Shown here: in pieces, positions 1 to 8,911 of the stretch | How positions within the stretch are numbered: the stretch's first letter is position 1 | Layout of the letters: the number at the start of each line of letters is the position of its first letter | From: JAFECT01 sp035551675 | GTDB taxonomy: Bacteria > Pseudomonadota > Alphaproteobacteria > Caulobacterales > Caulobacteraceae | Direction: 5' to 3' | DNA length: 64,000 nucleotides | Assembly: GCA_035551675.1 (NCBI GenBank) | Contig: DASZMV010000024.1 | Location: forward strand, 1 to 64,000 | Made by a program: the position numbers and the translations under genes | The notes under the pieces: generated by a model | What the model saw: only the letters and a program-made list of their open reading frames with translations | Database searches by the model: none | Told to the model about the DNA's origin: nothing

Positions 1-368
1 ACCCCGCCCAGCATCGACTTGTGCACCCAACCGAGATGGCCGCCGGGCAGGTCGTGCTCGCTGTCGTCGTCGCCGTTGTCGGGGAAAACCTCGTAGCGGT
101 CGATCTGGTACCAGTCGCCGGCCATGCCGACCACGTGGACGCGCGTCCAGTCCGACATGGGGATCACGGCGCGGATGTTGTCGGGCAGCACCTGCGGCGT
201 GGTGCGCACGTTCAGGCCCTTGGGGTCCTTGTCGACGACGTTGAGCTGCACGTCGCAGGCGACGCTCAGCGGGACCGGCGCCTTGGCCGCAACCGATGCG
301 GTGGCGCTCAATACCAGCGCCGGGCCCAACGCCAGGGCGACGCCTAATCCAGTAGTTTTCCAGGTCAT
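1..368 (-). CDS. Secreted SH3-like domain protein, partial (C-terminus beyond window)
   Basis: The gene reads leftwards off the left edge, so only about 122 N-terminal residues are seen. An ATG at 368 is preceded by GGAGG five bases upstream. The first 28 residues form a clear signal peptide ending near SVAA. The mature part has the look of a bacterial SH3 (SH3_3-like) domain: LNVRTTP, then a VHVVGMAGDWYQI strand and a GWVHKSML end. Such domains in periplasmic proteins usually bind cell wall or protein partners; the target here is unknown. An acidic DNGDDDSEHD loop interrupts the domain. Identification as SH3-like is good, the function is open. Confidence 0.8.
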   Translation of the reverse strand, partial: MTWKTTGLGVALALGPALVLSATASVAAKAPVPLSVACDVQLNVVDKDPKGLNVRTTPQVLPDNIRAVIPMSDWTRVHVVGMAGDWYQIDRYEVFPDNGDDDSEHDLPGGHLGWVHKSMLGG

Positions 369-393
369 TGAACCTCCGGGCATTACGGATATT

Positions 394-412
394 TAAGTTG
401 AATTCGAACTTA
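394..412. promoter_or_regulatory. Short palindrome upstream of the SH3-like gene
   Basis: TAAGTT and AACTTA form perfect 6-base arms around a 7-base centre, 26 to 44 bases upstream of the leftward start at 368 and in the intergenic space shared with the rightward efflux operon. The local sequence is AT-rich against a GC-rich background, as expected for a promoter or operator. No regulator is assigned. Confidence 0.3.
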
Positions 413-572
413 CGCAGGCCGCGCAACGGGTCGGCCGCAATCTAGACCTTAACACGCCCAGAATTACCGCGATTTCATTTGTTAGCCAAAGGGCTCAGCC
501 GCATGACCGGGTCGATATTCCGCGTCGGGGCCAAAGGGGCTTGAGCGGCGCGGTGAGTATTCAGGGCACGTC

Positions 573-1637
573 ATGCGGATCAAGCGATCCTATATTTTCG
601 CCGGCGCGATACTCGGCGTGGTCGTGGGCTTCTTCGCCCTGTCCGCCGTCTTCGGCGCCAAGTCGAAACCCGCCGACGCGGCGCAGCCCGCAAAGGGCGC
701 GCAAATCCAGGCAGTGCAGGTCAGCCTGATCGAACCGACGCTCAAACCCTACGACGTGACCATCCGCGGCCGCACCGAAGCGCCGCGCACCGTGCAGGTG
801 CGTTCTGAAACTTCGGGCCTCGTCGCCGAAACGCCGACCGTGAAGGGCGCGTGGGTGCACGCGGGCCAGGTGCTCTGCCGCCTCGCCGTCGATGCGCGCC
901 AGGCGTCGCTCGACCAGGCGCAAGCCAAGCTGCGCTCGATGGACCTGACCTATCAGGCCAACCAGAAGCTCGCCGCCAAGGGCTTCCGTTCCGAAACCCA
1001 GGTGCTCGCCGCCAAGGCCGATCTCGACCAGGCGTCGGCCGCGGTGCGCAGCGCCCAGGTGGCGATGAAGCAGATCGACATTCGCGCCCCCTTCGCCGGC
1101 GTGTTCGACACGCGTGACGTCGAGGTCGGCGGCTATCTCGCGCCCGGCCAGTCGTGCGGCACGGTCGTCGAACTCGATCCGATCCTGATCGTGGGCGACG
1201 TGCCCGAAGCCGACGCCAGCAAGCTCACCGTCGGCGAGCCCGGAACCGCGAAACTGACCACCGGCGGCGTGCTGAGCGGCCACGTTCGCTTCGTCTCGCA
1301 TGAGGCCGACGCGCAGACGCGCACCTATCACGTCGAGCTTGTCGCGCCGAACCCCGACCACGCGTTCCGCTCGGGCCTGTCGGGCGAGATCTCGATCAAG
1401 GCCGGCCAGGGCGCAGCCCATCTGGTGCCGACCTCGGCGCTCGTGCTCGACACCAACGGCCGCCAGGGCGTGCGTTATGTCACCGCCAATAACCAGGTCG
1501 CCTTCGCGCCGGTGAAGACCATCGAAGAGACCGCCGACGGCGTCTGGGTCGCGGGCCTCGAGGGACCCGTGCGCGTGATCACCGTGGGCCAGTCCTACGT
1601 GTCCGAAGGCCAGACCGTTCGCGTTGCGACACGCTAG
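573..1637 (+). CDS. RND efflux system periplasmic adaptor (membrane fusion protein)
   Basis: This 354-residue protein is the HlyD/AcrA-type adaptor that links an inner-membrane RND pump to an outer-membrane channel. An N-terminal hydrophobic segment (about residues 7-28) is a signal anchor. A lipoyl-like half (VRSETSGLVAETPTVKGAWV), a short coiled-coil hairpin rich in Gln, Ala and Lys (about 105-160), the second lipoyl half (IRAPFAGVFDTRDVEVGGYL) and beta-barrel domains follow in the usual order. It lies nine bases before the pump gene, so the two form one operon. No outer-membrane factor gene is in the window. Substrate cannot be told from the sequence. Confidence 0.93.
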   Translation: MRIKRSYIFAGAILGVVVGFFALSAVFGAKSKPADAAQPAKGAQIQAVQVSLIEPTLKPYDVTIRGRTEAPRTVQVRSETSGLVAETPTVKGAWVHAGQVLCRLAVDARQASLDQAQAKLRSMDLTYQANQKLAAKGFRSETQVLAAKADLDQASAAVRSAQVAMKQIDIRAPFAGVFDTRDVEVGGYLAPGQSCGTVVELDPILIVGDVPEADASKLTVGEPGTAKLTTGGVLSGHVRFVSHEADAQTRTYHVELVAPNPDHAFRSGLSGEISIKAGQGAAHLVPTSALVLDTNGRQGVRYVTANNQVAFAPVKTIEETADGVWVAGLEGPVRVITVGQSYVSEGQTVRVATR

Positions 1638-1646
1638 GGGGACGCC

Positions 1647-4600
1647 ATGAGCTTCATCGGAGCCCTCGTCGGCGGCGCCATCAAGCGGCGGCTCGTGGTG
1701 ATCATCGTCACCCTGATCGCGTCCGGTTTCGGCGTGTTCGCCTATCTGAATCTTCCCCGGGAGTCGCAGCCGGACGTCACGGTGCCTTACATCGTGGTCA
1801 CCGTTCCCTTCCCCGGCGTCAGTCCCGAAGATTCCGAACGCCTGCTGGTCCGGCCACTGGAGACCCAGTTCAAGTCGCTCGAAGGCTTGAAGGAGATGAA
1901 CGCCGCCGCCATCCCCGGCGCGGCGGTGGTGGTGCTCGAGTTCGAGGTCAACTTCGACAAGGAGAAGACGCTCAACGACGTGCGCGCCAAGGTCGACCAG
2001 GCGCGCAGCCGTTTCCCGCCCGACGCCCTGCCGCCGACCATTCAGGAACAGAACGTCGACCAGAACCCGGTCCTGACCGTCATCCTGTCGGGCAAGGCGC
2101 CCGAGCGCGCGCTCTACCAGGCGTCACGACGGTTGGCCGACCGGCTGGAAAGCGTGCCGGGCGTGATCGACGCCAACCTCTACGGCGCGCGCGACGAGCA
2201 GCTCGAGGTGACTATCGATCCGGTCAAGCTCGAGTCCTACAACGTCACCGTCAACGACCTGGCGCGCATCATCAACTCAAACAACCAGCTGATTCCCGCC
2301 GGCGACCTGCAGACCAAACAGGGCGACTTCGCCGTGAAGGTGCCGGGCGTGGTGGTTGGGCCGCAGGACGTCTTGGCTCTGCCGATCAAGACCAACGGCG
2401 ACAAGGTGGTCACGCTTGGCGACATCGGCGACGTTCGGCGGACCTTCAAGGAATCGACGACGACCACCCGCATCGACGGCGAACGCGCCTTTACCGTCGA
2501 GGTGATCAAGCGTCCCGGCGCCAACATCCTGGACACGGTGAAGAACGCCCGCGCTGCGGTGCAGGAGGAACAGGCTCGCTTCCCCTCCACCATCAAGGTC
2601 CAGTACCAGGACGACGAAAGCGAATTCATCAACCGCACGCTCAACCTGCTGGAAAGCGGCCTGATCATGGCGGTGATCCTGGTCATGGTGATCGTGGTCG
2701 CCTCGCTCGGCATCCGCGCGGGCCTGTTGGTGGGCGCGGCGATCCCGTGCTGTTTCATGCTGGCCTTCCTGCTGCTGCAGGCGACCCACATCACGCTCAA
2801 CCAGATGGTCATGTTCGGCCTGGTGCTGGCCGTGGGGATGCTGGTCGACGGTTCCATCGTGGTGGTCGAATACGCCGACCGCAAGATGGCCGAAGGCCAC
2901 GACAAAAAGGAAGCCTACCGTCTCGCGGGCGAACGCATGTTCTGGCCGGTGTTCAACGGCATCGCCACCACGCTCTGCGCCTTCCTGCCGTTCCTGTTCT
3001 GGAACTCGATCGCCGGCAAGTTCATGAGCTTCCTGCCGATCACGCTCTTCTTCGTGCTCGCCTCGTCGATCTTTATCGCGCTGATCTTCACGCCTGCGCT
3101 GGGCTCGGTATTCGGCAAGCGTAACGACGAACACGACCATTCGTCAGAACAGATCGATATCTCCGAACACGGCGATCCGCGTCAGATGAAGGGCTTCATG
3201 GGCGCCTACGCCCGCTTCGTCGCCGGCGCGATCAGGCGGCCGGTGGCGGTGCTGGGCGCCGGGCTCGTCGTCATCGCGGGTATCACCGGCTGGTTCGTGA
3301 CCGCCCAGATGGGCCTGTTCGGGCAGCAGCCGCACCGCATCGAGTTCTTCCTCGACGAGGACCCCGACAACGTCTCCGTCTATGTCCAGGCGCGCGGCAA
3401 CCTGTCCGTGCCCGCCCAGGACGCGCTGGTGTCCCAGGTCGAGCGCAAGCTGGTCGGCATCAAGGGCGTGAACACGATGTACGTGCGCGTCGGTCGCACG
3501 AATTCGCTCGGCTTCGGCGGCCCGCCGCAGGACTCGATCGGACGCATCAACCTGCAGTTCCTGAAATACGAACAGCTCAAAGCGCTGGGCCTCACCGGAA
3601 ACGACATCGTCGCTGCTGTGCGCAAGCGCGTGGGCGAGACGCCGGGACTGGGTGTGGAGGTGCGGCCGCCGCAGAACGGCCCGACGCCCGGCAAGGACAT
3701 TCAGATCGAGTTGCGCGGCGCCGACAACGCTTCGCTGAACAAGGCCGCCGACCAGGTGCTCGCACACCTGCATCAGGACAACCGCCTGATCGACCTGGAA
3801 GACAGCCGCACCTCGCCCGGCATGGAATGGGACGTGGCGGTCGATCGCGAAGCCGCCGGCCGCTATGGCGTCAGCGTGCTCGAGGTCGGCCAGGCGATCC
3901 AGTTCGCCACCGACGGCATTCTGGTGGGCCGTTTCCGTCCCGACGACGCCCAGGACGAGCTCGACATCCGAGTCCGCTTCCCCGACGGTCAGCGCTCGCT
4001 CAACGCGCTCGATACCCTGAAGATCACCACGCCCAACGGGCCGGTGCCGGCGAGTTATTTCGTCACCCGCACCGCGGCGCCCCAGGTCGACTCCATCAAG
4101 CGCCGCGACAGCCAGCGCCTGGCGCTGATCCAGGCCAACGCGCGGCCGGGCGTGGCCGCCAACCTGGTGATCGGCGAGTTGAAGCCTTGGCTCGCCAAGA
4201 TGCCGATGGACTCCACCGTGCACTGGAAATTCCGCGGCGGCGACGAGGAGACGCAGAACGCCGGCGCCTTCTTCATGGTGGCGATGGCGGTCTCGCTGTT
4301 CCTGATGGGCATGATCCTGCTCTGGCAGTTCAACAGCCTGTGGGGCATGTTCGCGACCCTGTTCGCGGTGGTGCTCTCCACCATGGGCGTGCTGCTCGGG
4401 ATCCAGGTGAACCTGCTCGGCACCTTCAACTACATTTCCGTGATCATGTGCGGCACCGGCGTCGTAGCGCTCGCGGGCGTCATCGTCGGCCACAACATCG
4501 TCTTGGTGGATACCTACTACCAGATCCGCCGCAACCAGGGCCTCGACCGGCCGACCGCGGCGTTGAAGGCGGCGGTGCAGCGCTTCCGTCCGGTGTTGCT

Positions 4601-4892
4601 CACCACGCTCACCGCCGTGATCGGCCTCTTGCCGCTGATGTTCCAGATCGAACCCAGCTTCCGCACCGGACGCATCGAGTACAAGCCGCCCGGCTCGGAG
4701 TGGTGGGTGCAGATGGCCAGCGCCATCGTCTGGGGCCTCAGCTTCTCGACCATGCTGACGCTGCTCCTGACCCCGGTGATGCTCGCCGTCCCCGACCCCC
4801 TTATCCGCCTCCTCCGCCGCCTGTTCGGCATACAGAAACCCGCGAAGGCCCAGGGACCGTGGGATCACCCGGCGCCCCATCCGGCGGAGTAG
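1647..4892 (+). CDS. RND family efflux transporter permease
   Basis: This 1081-residue inner-membrane pump has the duplicated RND plan: TM1 at about 14-34, a periplasmic domain, a TM2-6 block (about 335-480), TM7 near 525, a second periplasmic domain and a TM8-12 block (about 875-1045). The start ATG follows GGGGG. The TM4 motif reads GMLVDGSIVVVEYADR, so only the first of the two Asp residues of AcrB is kept (Asp401) and the second is Gly. In TM10 the AcrB Lys position appears as His949 (VGHNIVLVD). These substitutions suggest a proton relay like that of a non-AcrB RND subclass. It pairs with the adaptor just upstream; the substrate is unknown. Confidence 0.93.
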   Translation: MSFIGALVGGAIKRRLVVIIVTLIASGFGVFAYLNLPRESQPDVTVPYIVVTVPFPGVSPEDSERLLVRPLETQFKSLEGLKEMNAAAIPGAAVVVLEFEVNFDKEKTLNDVRAKVDQARSRFPPDALPPTIQEQNVDQNPVLTVILSGKAPERALYQASRRLADRLESVPGVIDANLYGARDEQLEVTIDPVKLESYNVTVNDLARIINSNNQLIPAGDLQTKQGDFAVKVPGVVVGPQDVLALPIKTNGDKVVTLGDIGDVRRTFKESTTTTRIDGERAFTVEVIKRPGANILDTVKNARAAVQEEQARFPSTIKVQYQDDESEFINRTLNLLESGLIMAVILVMVIVVASLGIRAGLLVGAAIPCCFMLAFLLLQATHITLNQMVMFGLVLAVGMLVDGSIVVVEYADRKMAEGHDKKEAYRLAGERMFWPVFNGIATTLCAFLPFLFWNSIAGKFMSFLPITLFFVLASSIFIALIFTPALGSVFGKRNDEHDHSSEQIDISEHGDPRQMKGFMGAYARFVAGAIRRPVAVLGAGLVVIAGITGWFVTAQMGLFGQQPHRIEFFLDEDPDNVSVYVQARGNLSVPAQDALVSQVERKLVGIKGVNTMYVRVGRTNSLGFGGPPQDSIGRINLQFLKYEQLKALGLTGNDIVAAVRKRVGETPGLGVEVRPPQNGPTPGKDIQIELRGADNASLNKAADQVLAHLHQDNRLIDLEDSRTSPGMEWDVAVDREAAGRYGVSVLEVGQAIQFATDGILVGRFRPDDAQDELDIRVRFPDGQRSLNALDTLKITTPNGPVPASYFVTRTAAPQVDSIKRRDSQRLALIQANARPGVAANLVIGELKPWLAKMPMDSTVHWKFRGGDEETQNAGAFFMVAMAVSLFLMGMILLWQFNSLWGMFATLFAVVLSTMGVLLGIQVNLLGTFNYISVIMCGTGVVALAGVIVGHNIVLVDTYYQIRRNQGLDRPTAALKAAVQRFRPVLLTTLTAVIGLLPLMFQIEPSFRTGRIEYKPPGSEWWVQMASAIVWGLSFSTMLTLLLTPVMLAVPDPLIRLLRRLFGIQKPAKAQGPWDHPAPHPAE

Positions 4893-4895
4893 TCG

Positions 4896-5366
4896 TCAGA
4901 GCGCGCGCATCAGATAGCGCACCGTCTTGGCGCCGCCGTGGATCGCGGCGCCGCCGACTTCACTGAAGCCAAGCGCCGCGTGGAACGCGTCCGAGCCGGG
5001 ATTCGGCGGCTCGCGATTCACTTCGCAGACGATCCGGTCGTGGCCCGCAGCGCGCGCAGCGGCGAACAGATCCTGGTACAACAGGCGCGCAAGCCCTCTG
5101 CCGCGCGCGTGCGGGGCGACCACCACGCGGTCGACGTAGACGAAGCGCGGATAGCGTTCGCGCTGCCAGAGATAGTTCGGGCTCTGGTAGCTCGCGGTTT
5201 CGTCGAAGGCGATCAGGGCCGCGTCCAGGCCGCCGACACGCTTGGCGTAGAAGGCCTCGGCCAGCAAGGCGTCGAGCCCCGCGCGGTCGAGCAGCGACAA
5301 TTCCTCGGCGTGGTCGTTGTTCAGCGCCAGCAGTTCGGCTTCGCAGCCCGCGACGAGAACGATCAC
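4896..5366 (-). CDS. GNAT family N-acetyltransferase
   Basis: A 156-residue acetyltransferase. The acetyl-CoA loop is visible as VVAPHARGRGLARLLYQ (R/Q-x-x-G-x-G/A pattern), followed by the AHDRIVCEVN strand and the ALGFSEVG end typical of GNAT proteins. I chose the GTG at 5366 because it overlaps the stop of the upstream ABC transporter by four bases, which implies translational coupling. A longer reading from 5399 would add eleven residues inside the transporter frame. The mid-region resembles GNATs annotated as acting on small molecules, but the acceptor substrate is unknown. Confidence 0.85.
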   Translation of the reverse strand: MIVLVAGCEAELLALNNDHAEELSLLDRAGLDALLAEAFYAKRVGGLDAALIAFDETASYQSPNYLWQRERYPRFVYVDRVVVAPHARGRGLARLLYQDLFAAARAAGHDRIVCEVNREPPNPGSDAFHAALGFSEVGGAAIHGGAKTVRYLMRAL

Positions 5367-7231
5367 GCCTCGACCTTCTCGCGGACCTGGCGTTTCCACA
5401 GCTGGGCGTATTCGCCGTTCTGGGCGATCAGCGCCGTGTGCGGGCCGCGCTCGATGACGCGGCCGTTCTTCAGCACCAGGATCTCGTCGGCGTCGGCCAC
5501 CGTGGACAACCGGTGCGCCACGATCAGCACCGTGCGCCCCGCCCTCGCCTTGCGCAGCGTGTCTTGAATCGCCGCCTCGGTGCGACTGTCGAGCGCGCTG
5601 GTCGCTTCGTCGAGGATCAGTAGTCGCGGGTCGGCCAGCAAGGCGCGCGCGAGCCCCACACGCTGGCGTTCGCCGCCCGACAGCTTCAGGCCGCGTTCGC
5701 CCACCAGCGTCTCCAGGCCCTCCGGCAGATTGCGCGCGAAGGCCGCGAGCTCGGCGCCCTCAAGCGCGGTCCACACCTCGTCGTCGCTGGCATCCGGCTT
5801 GGCGAAGGCGACGTTGACGCGCAGGGTATCGTTGAACAGTGCTACATCCTGCGGCACCAGCGCGATGGCCTCGCGCAGCGACGCCTGTTTCACCTGCTTC
5901 AAATCCACGCCGTCGAGCAACACCGACCCGCCTTGCGGATCGATCAGGCGCAGCGCCAGGCGCACCAGCGTCGTCTTGCCCGCGCCGGACGGTCCCACCA
6001 CCGCGACGGTCATGCCGGGCCGGGCCCGGAAGGTCACGTCATCGAGACCTGAACTGCGCGCCGTGTGGCGGAAGGCGACATGTTCGAACACCAGGTCCGC
6101 GCCCTTGCGATCCGCCGGCGGCAGGGCGACGGCGTTCGGCGCATCGGCCACGTCGGGATTTTCGCGCGTCAGCGCCTCCATCGATTCCATGTCGATCAGC
6201 GCCTGGCGAATCTGGCGATAGGCGAAACCCAGGATGTTCAGCGGCTGGTACAGACCGACCAGGATCAACACCACCGCGGTCACGTCGCCCGGCCCCATCC
6301 GCCCCTGCATCACGCGCCAGCCCGCCAGGCAAGCCATCGCCGCGAGGCCGAGGTTCATAACCGCCGACTGCACGATGTTCAGCACCGACAGCGATGTCGT
6401 CGCCTTCACCGATGCGCGAGCATAGGCCGTCAGCGCCTCGTCGTAGCCCGCCACCGCGCGCCGCTCGGCGCCGAAGGACTTAACCGTCTCGTAGTTGATC
6501 AGCGCATCGACCGCGCGGGCCGCGGCCTCGTTGTCGGCGTCGTTCAGTTCGCGGCGATGGCGGATGCGCCAGTCGGAAATGGTGAAGGTCAGGAACCCGT
6601 AGAGGGCGACGGTCACGATCGCCGCGCCGGCGAAGGTCCAATCGTACTTGCCCCACAGCACGCCCGCCGCCATTACCAGCTGCAGGCCAGTCGGCGCGAG
6701 GTTGAAGATCAGCACGCCCAAGAGGAAGTCCACTGCGCGCGAGCCTCGATCCACCGTGCGCGACAGGGCGCCGGTCTTCTTGGTCTGGTGGAAGTCCAGC
6801 GACAGCGACAGCGTGTGGCTGAACGCCTCCGACGCCGCGCGGCGCTGGGCCGCCATCGACACCGTCTCGAAAATCGCGTCGCGCACATTGGGCGCCGCGG
6901 ACGCCACGAAACGGATGAACGCCCACCCCGCGGCAAAGGCCATGAACGACAGCGCGGCCGACACCGCGAATCCTTGCCCGCGCGTCAAACCGTTCACCGC
7001 CGCGGCCAGGAACAGCGGCGCGACCACGTCCACCAGCTTGCCGCCGACGGTCAGGGCGATCGCCGCCGGCAGTCGCCACGCCAGGCCCTGCGCGCGCGAG
7101 CGCAACACAAGTCTTGCGAGATCGACCATCGCGGTCAGGAACGGCGTCTGCAGCGGCTTTGCGCCTTGCGCCTGTTGTTTGCGCGATCGTTCCGCGCGCC
7201 TCTGGCCGCCGCGCATGCCTCTTGCACTCAC
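5363..7231 (-). CDS. ABC exporter, fused permease and ATPase (ABCB/Atm1-like)
   Basis: This 622-residue half-transporter has six TM helices (about residues 40-330) followed by a nucleotide-binding domain. Walker A GPSGAGKTT lies near 413-421, signature LSGGERQ near 515, Walker B LLILDEATSALDS and the H-loop IVAHRLST follow. The permease half shows features shared with Atm1-type exporters, such as the YETVKSFGAE stretch after the second TM pair. A GTG at 7231 overlaps the stop of the lipoprotein gene by four bases; an ATG at 7216 is the alternative. Lipoprotein, exporter and GNAT genes are thus one coupled leftward operon. Atm1-like proteins export glutathione or sulphur species; that substrate is only inferred here. 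Confidence 0.9.
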   Translation of the reverse strand: MSARGMRGGQRRAERSRKQQAQGAKPLQTPFLTAMVDLARLVLRSRAQGLAWRLPAAIALTVGGKLVDVVAPLFLAAAVNGLTRGQGFAVSAALSFMAFAAGWAFIRFVASAAPNVRDAIFETVSMAAQRRAASEAFSHTLSLSLDFHQTKKTGALSRTVDRGSRAVDFLLGVLIFNLAPTGLQLVMAAGVLWGKYDWTFAGAAIVTVALYGFLTFTISDWRIRHRRELNDADNEAAARAVDALINYETVKSFGAERRAVAGYDEALTAYARASVKATTSLSVLNIVQSAVMNLGLAAMACLAGWRVMQGRMGPGDVTAVVLILVGLYQPLNILGFAYRQIRQALIDMESMEALTRENPDVADAPNAVALPPADRKGADLVFEHVAFRHTARSSGLDDVTFRARPGMTVAVVGPSGAGKTTLVRLALRLIDPQGGSVLLDGVDLKQVKQASLREAIALVPQDVALFNDTLRVNVAFAKPDASDDEVWTALEGAELAAFARNLPEGLETLVGERGLKLSGGERQRVGLARALLADPRLLILDEATSALDSRTEAAIQDTLRKARAGRTVLIVAHRLSTVADADEILVLKNGRVIERGPHTALIAQNGEYAQLWKRQVREKVEA

Positions 7232-8019
7232 GAGCGTTGCGCCCCCACAAACACAAAGGTCGTCTGCACCGCGCCGTCCGGCGTTTTCCAGGCGACGCGC
7301 CAGCCGTCGGGCTCACGCACGGGGTTGAACAACGGTCCGGACGCGCCGACGCTGAAATCGAAACTTCGGTCGAAGCTCTGCGAACGGCTAACCACCCGCA
7401 CCTGATGCGAGGCGGGTGCGATGTGCTTGTCGACGCCCAGGTGCGCCTCCCACACGCCGCGTGCGTCGGCGATGGCGCGCACCGGCGTGCCGCCGTCGAT
7501 GGACACGTCCGCCTCGACGCCCGGCGCGGTGACGCCCGAGATCGCCGCCGCTCCGTTCGCGTCGAAGTCGATGGTTCCGACCAGCCCCGCCTGCAGCGGC
7601 CGGGTCGAGGCGCCCGCGCGCAACACCACCGCCCGCTCCGGCGCGTCCGGCGGCACGAACAGCCAACCGTCGGCCTGCAGGTCGCGGCGACCCGTCTCCT
7701 CGCTGACAGCGATCAGTTGCGGCGCGGCGCTCGCGGGCATTTCCAGGGTGAACCGGCCGCTCTTGGCCGCCGTGGCGCCATAGCGTTTGCGGTCGGGCGT
7801 TTCGCCGCCGACCCGCGCGTCGGGCGCCGCGACCCCGTCGATCTCGATTTCGCCGCCGGGCTGGGCGCGCACGGCGAAAACCTGCGGCGGCGCACGATAG
7901 CCCGACTGGGCCTGCGAAGGATTGGGCGCGGCCAGAAGGGTCCCCGCGGCCTTCTTGCCGCACGCGCAGAGCGCCAGCGCCAGAAGGCCGAAAACGAGGA
8001 CACGACCGTGACTATGCAT
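7228..8019 (-). CDS. Predicted lipoprotein of unknown function
   Basis: A 263-residue protein with a short signal peptide ending LALCAC, the last Cys fitting a lipobox (LCAC followed by GKK), so a lipid-anchored envelope protein is likely. The rest is rich in small residues and beta-strand-like segments such as GGEIEIDGVAAPDARV and EADVSIDGGTPVRA, which look like repeated Ig- or carboxypeptidase-regulatory-like folds. I do not recognise a family. It is the first gene of the coupled ABC-exporter operon, so a role in export or envelope maintenance is possible but inferred only from position. Confidence 0.8.
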   Translation of the reverse strand: MHSHGRVLVFGLLALALCACGKKAAGTLLAAPNPSQAQSGYRAPPQVFAVRAQPGGEIEIDGVAAPDARVGGETPDRKRYGATAAKSGRFTLEMPASAAPQLIAVSEETGRRDLQADGWLFVPPDAPERAVVLRAGASTRPLQAGLVGTIDFDANGAAAISGVTAPGVEADVSIDGGTPVRAIADARGVWEAHLGVDKHIAPASHQVRVVSRSQSFDRSFDFSVGASGPLFNPVREPDGWRVAWKTPDGAVQTTFVFVGAQRS

Positions 8020-8067
8020 TCCGCTTGCCTTGAAGACTTGCCTTGAGGAATGGGAAACCCGACCCTG

Positions 8068-8112
8068 CCAGGATCGTTAGGCCCAGGATTGTTAGGCCCA
8101 AGATCGTAAGAC
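8068..8112. repeat. Three tandem 15-bp direct repeats between divergent genes
   Basis: Three consecutive 15-base units begin at 8068, 8083 and 8098. Units one and two differ at one base (CCAGGATCGTTAGGC versus CCAGGATTGTTAGGC); unit three is more diverged (CCAAGATCGTAAGAC). They occupy the gap between the leftward lipoprotein operon (start 8019) and the rightward LOG-family gene (start 8158), so they could be operator sites for either. This is seen directly; the function is inference. Confidence 0.6.
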
Positions 8113-8157
8113 ATCGGCGCGGGCGCAAGCGCGCGCCGCCAATTCAGCGAGGATGGA

Positions 8158-8739
8158 ATGGTTGAGGCGCCCGAGCCTGGGACGCGGCGTGTGGACTCGG
8201 TGTGCGTCTTCTGCGGCTCCTCCAACGACGCGGATCCCGCCTTCCTGGAAGCCGCGCGCGCGGTAGGCCGTCACCTCGCCGGGGGCGGCGTGCGCCTGGT
8301 CTACGGCGGCGGCGGCGTCGGCCTGATGGGTCAGGCGGCCCGGGCGGCCCACGAGGCCGGGGGGCGGGTGCTGGGCGTCATTCCGGAATTCCTCACCGAC
8401 CGCGAGGGCGTCTACGGCGCGGTTGAGACCGTGATCGTGAACGACATGCCGACCCGCAAACTGCGCATGTTCGAGGAGTCGGACGCCTTCGCGGTCCTTC
8501 CCGGCGGCATCGGCACTTTGGAGGAGATCATCGAGCTGCTCTCGTGGAAGCGGCTGAACCTCCACCACAAGCCGGTGGTTTTCGTGAATATTCAAGGGTT
8601 TTGGGACCCTTTGTTCGAGCTGTTCCGCCACACCATCGAGGCCCGGCTGACGCCCCAGGCCTTCACCCAGGCCTACAGCGCGGTGGACCAGGTCGACGAC
8701 CTCCTGGCCGCCCTGGACGCCCAGCTCGGCCGGCGCTGA
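8158..8739 (+). CDS. LOG family protein (TIGR00730-type nucleoside 5'-monophosphate phosphoribohydrolase)
   Basis: This 193-residue Rossmann-like protein begins VCVFCGSSNDADP and carries the GGGGVGLMG phosphate-binding loop and the hallmark PGGIGTLEE motif at about residues 115-123. It also has MPTRKLRMFE, where the Arg and Lys belong to the active site. LOG enzymes release ribose 5-phosphate from cytokinin or other nucleoside monophosphates; in bacteria without plant contact the natural substrate is often AMP-like. It is monocistronic. Length is normal for the family. Confidence 0.93.
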   Translation: MVEAPEPGTRRVDSVCVFCGSSNDADPAFLEAARAVGRHLAGGGVRLVYGGGGVGLMGQAARAAHEAGGRVLGVIPEFLTDREGVYGAVETVIVNDMPTRKLRMFEESDAFAVLPGGIGTLEEIIELLSWKRLNLHHKPVVFVNIQGFWDPLFELFRHTIEARLTPQAFTQAYSAVDQVDDLLAALDAQLGRR

Positions 8740-8798
8740 ACAACCGCTTCCGTGCCATATGAACCGTGATAACTTAACAACGCTCACTCGGCGCGGTA

Positions 8799-8815
8799 CG
8801 TTTTCAATGAAAACG
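8799..8815. promoter_or_regulatory. CGTTTTC/GAAAACG palindrome followed by a TTGACA box
   Basis: Perfect 7-base arms (CGTTTTC, GAAAACG) flank a 3-base centre. TTGACA starts at 8820, four bases after the palindrome, about 90 bases before the small secreted-protein gene at 8912. No convincing -10 is seen at the right distance (ACTCAT near 8843). An operator beside the promoter or a terminator of the upstream gene are both possible. Confidence 0.35.
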
Positions 8816-8911
8816 CCACTTGACAGTCTCTTTTAAAAACGGACTCATCCGTCCGCGCCCTCCCGAACCGCGAACCGATCGCGCGGCGGCGCCGGAACAA
8901 GGAGACTGCAC

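Noticed and set aside
2277..3140. Long minus-strand open frames within the RND pump gene
   Set aside because: High GC gives long antisense frames; composition is His/Arg/Asp-rich with no domain and they lie wholly inside a well-supported gene.
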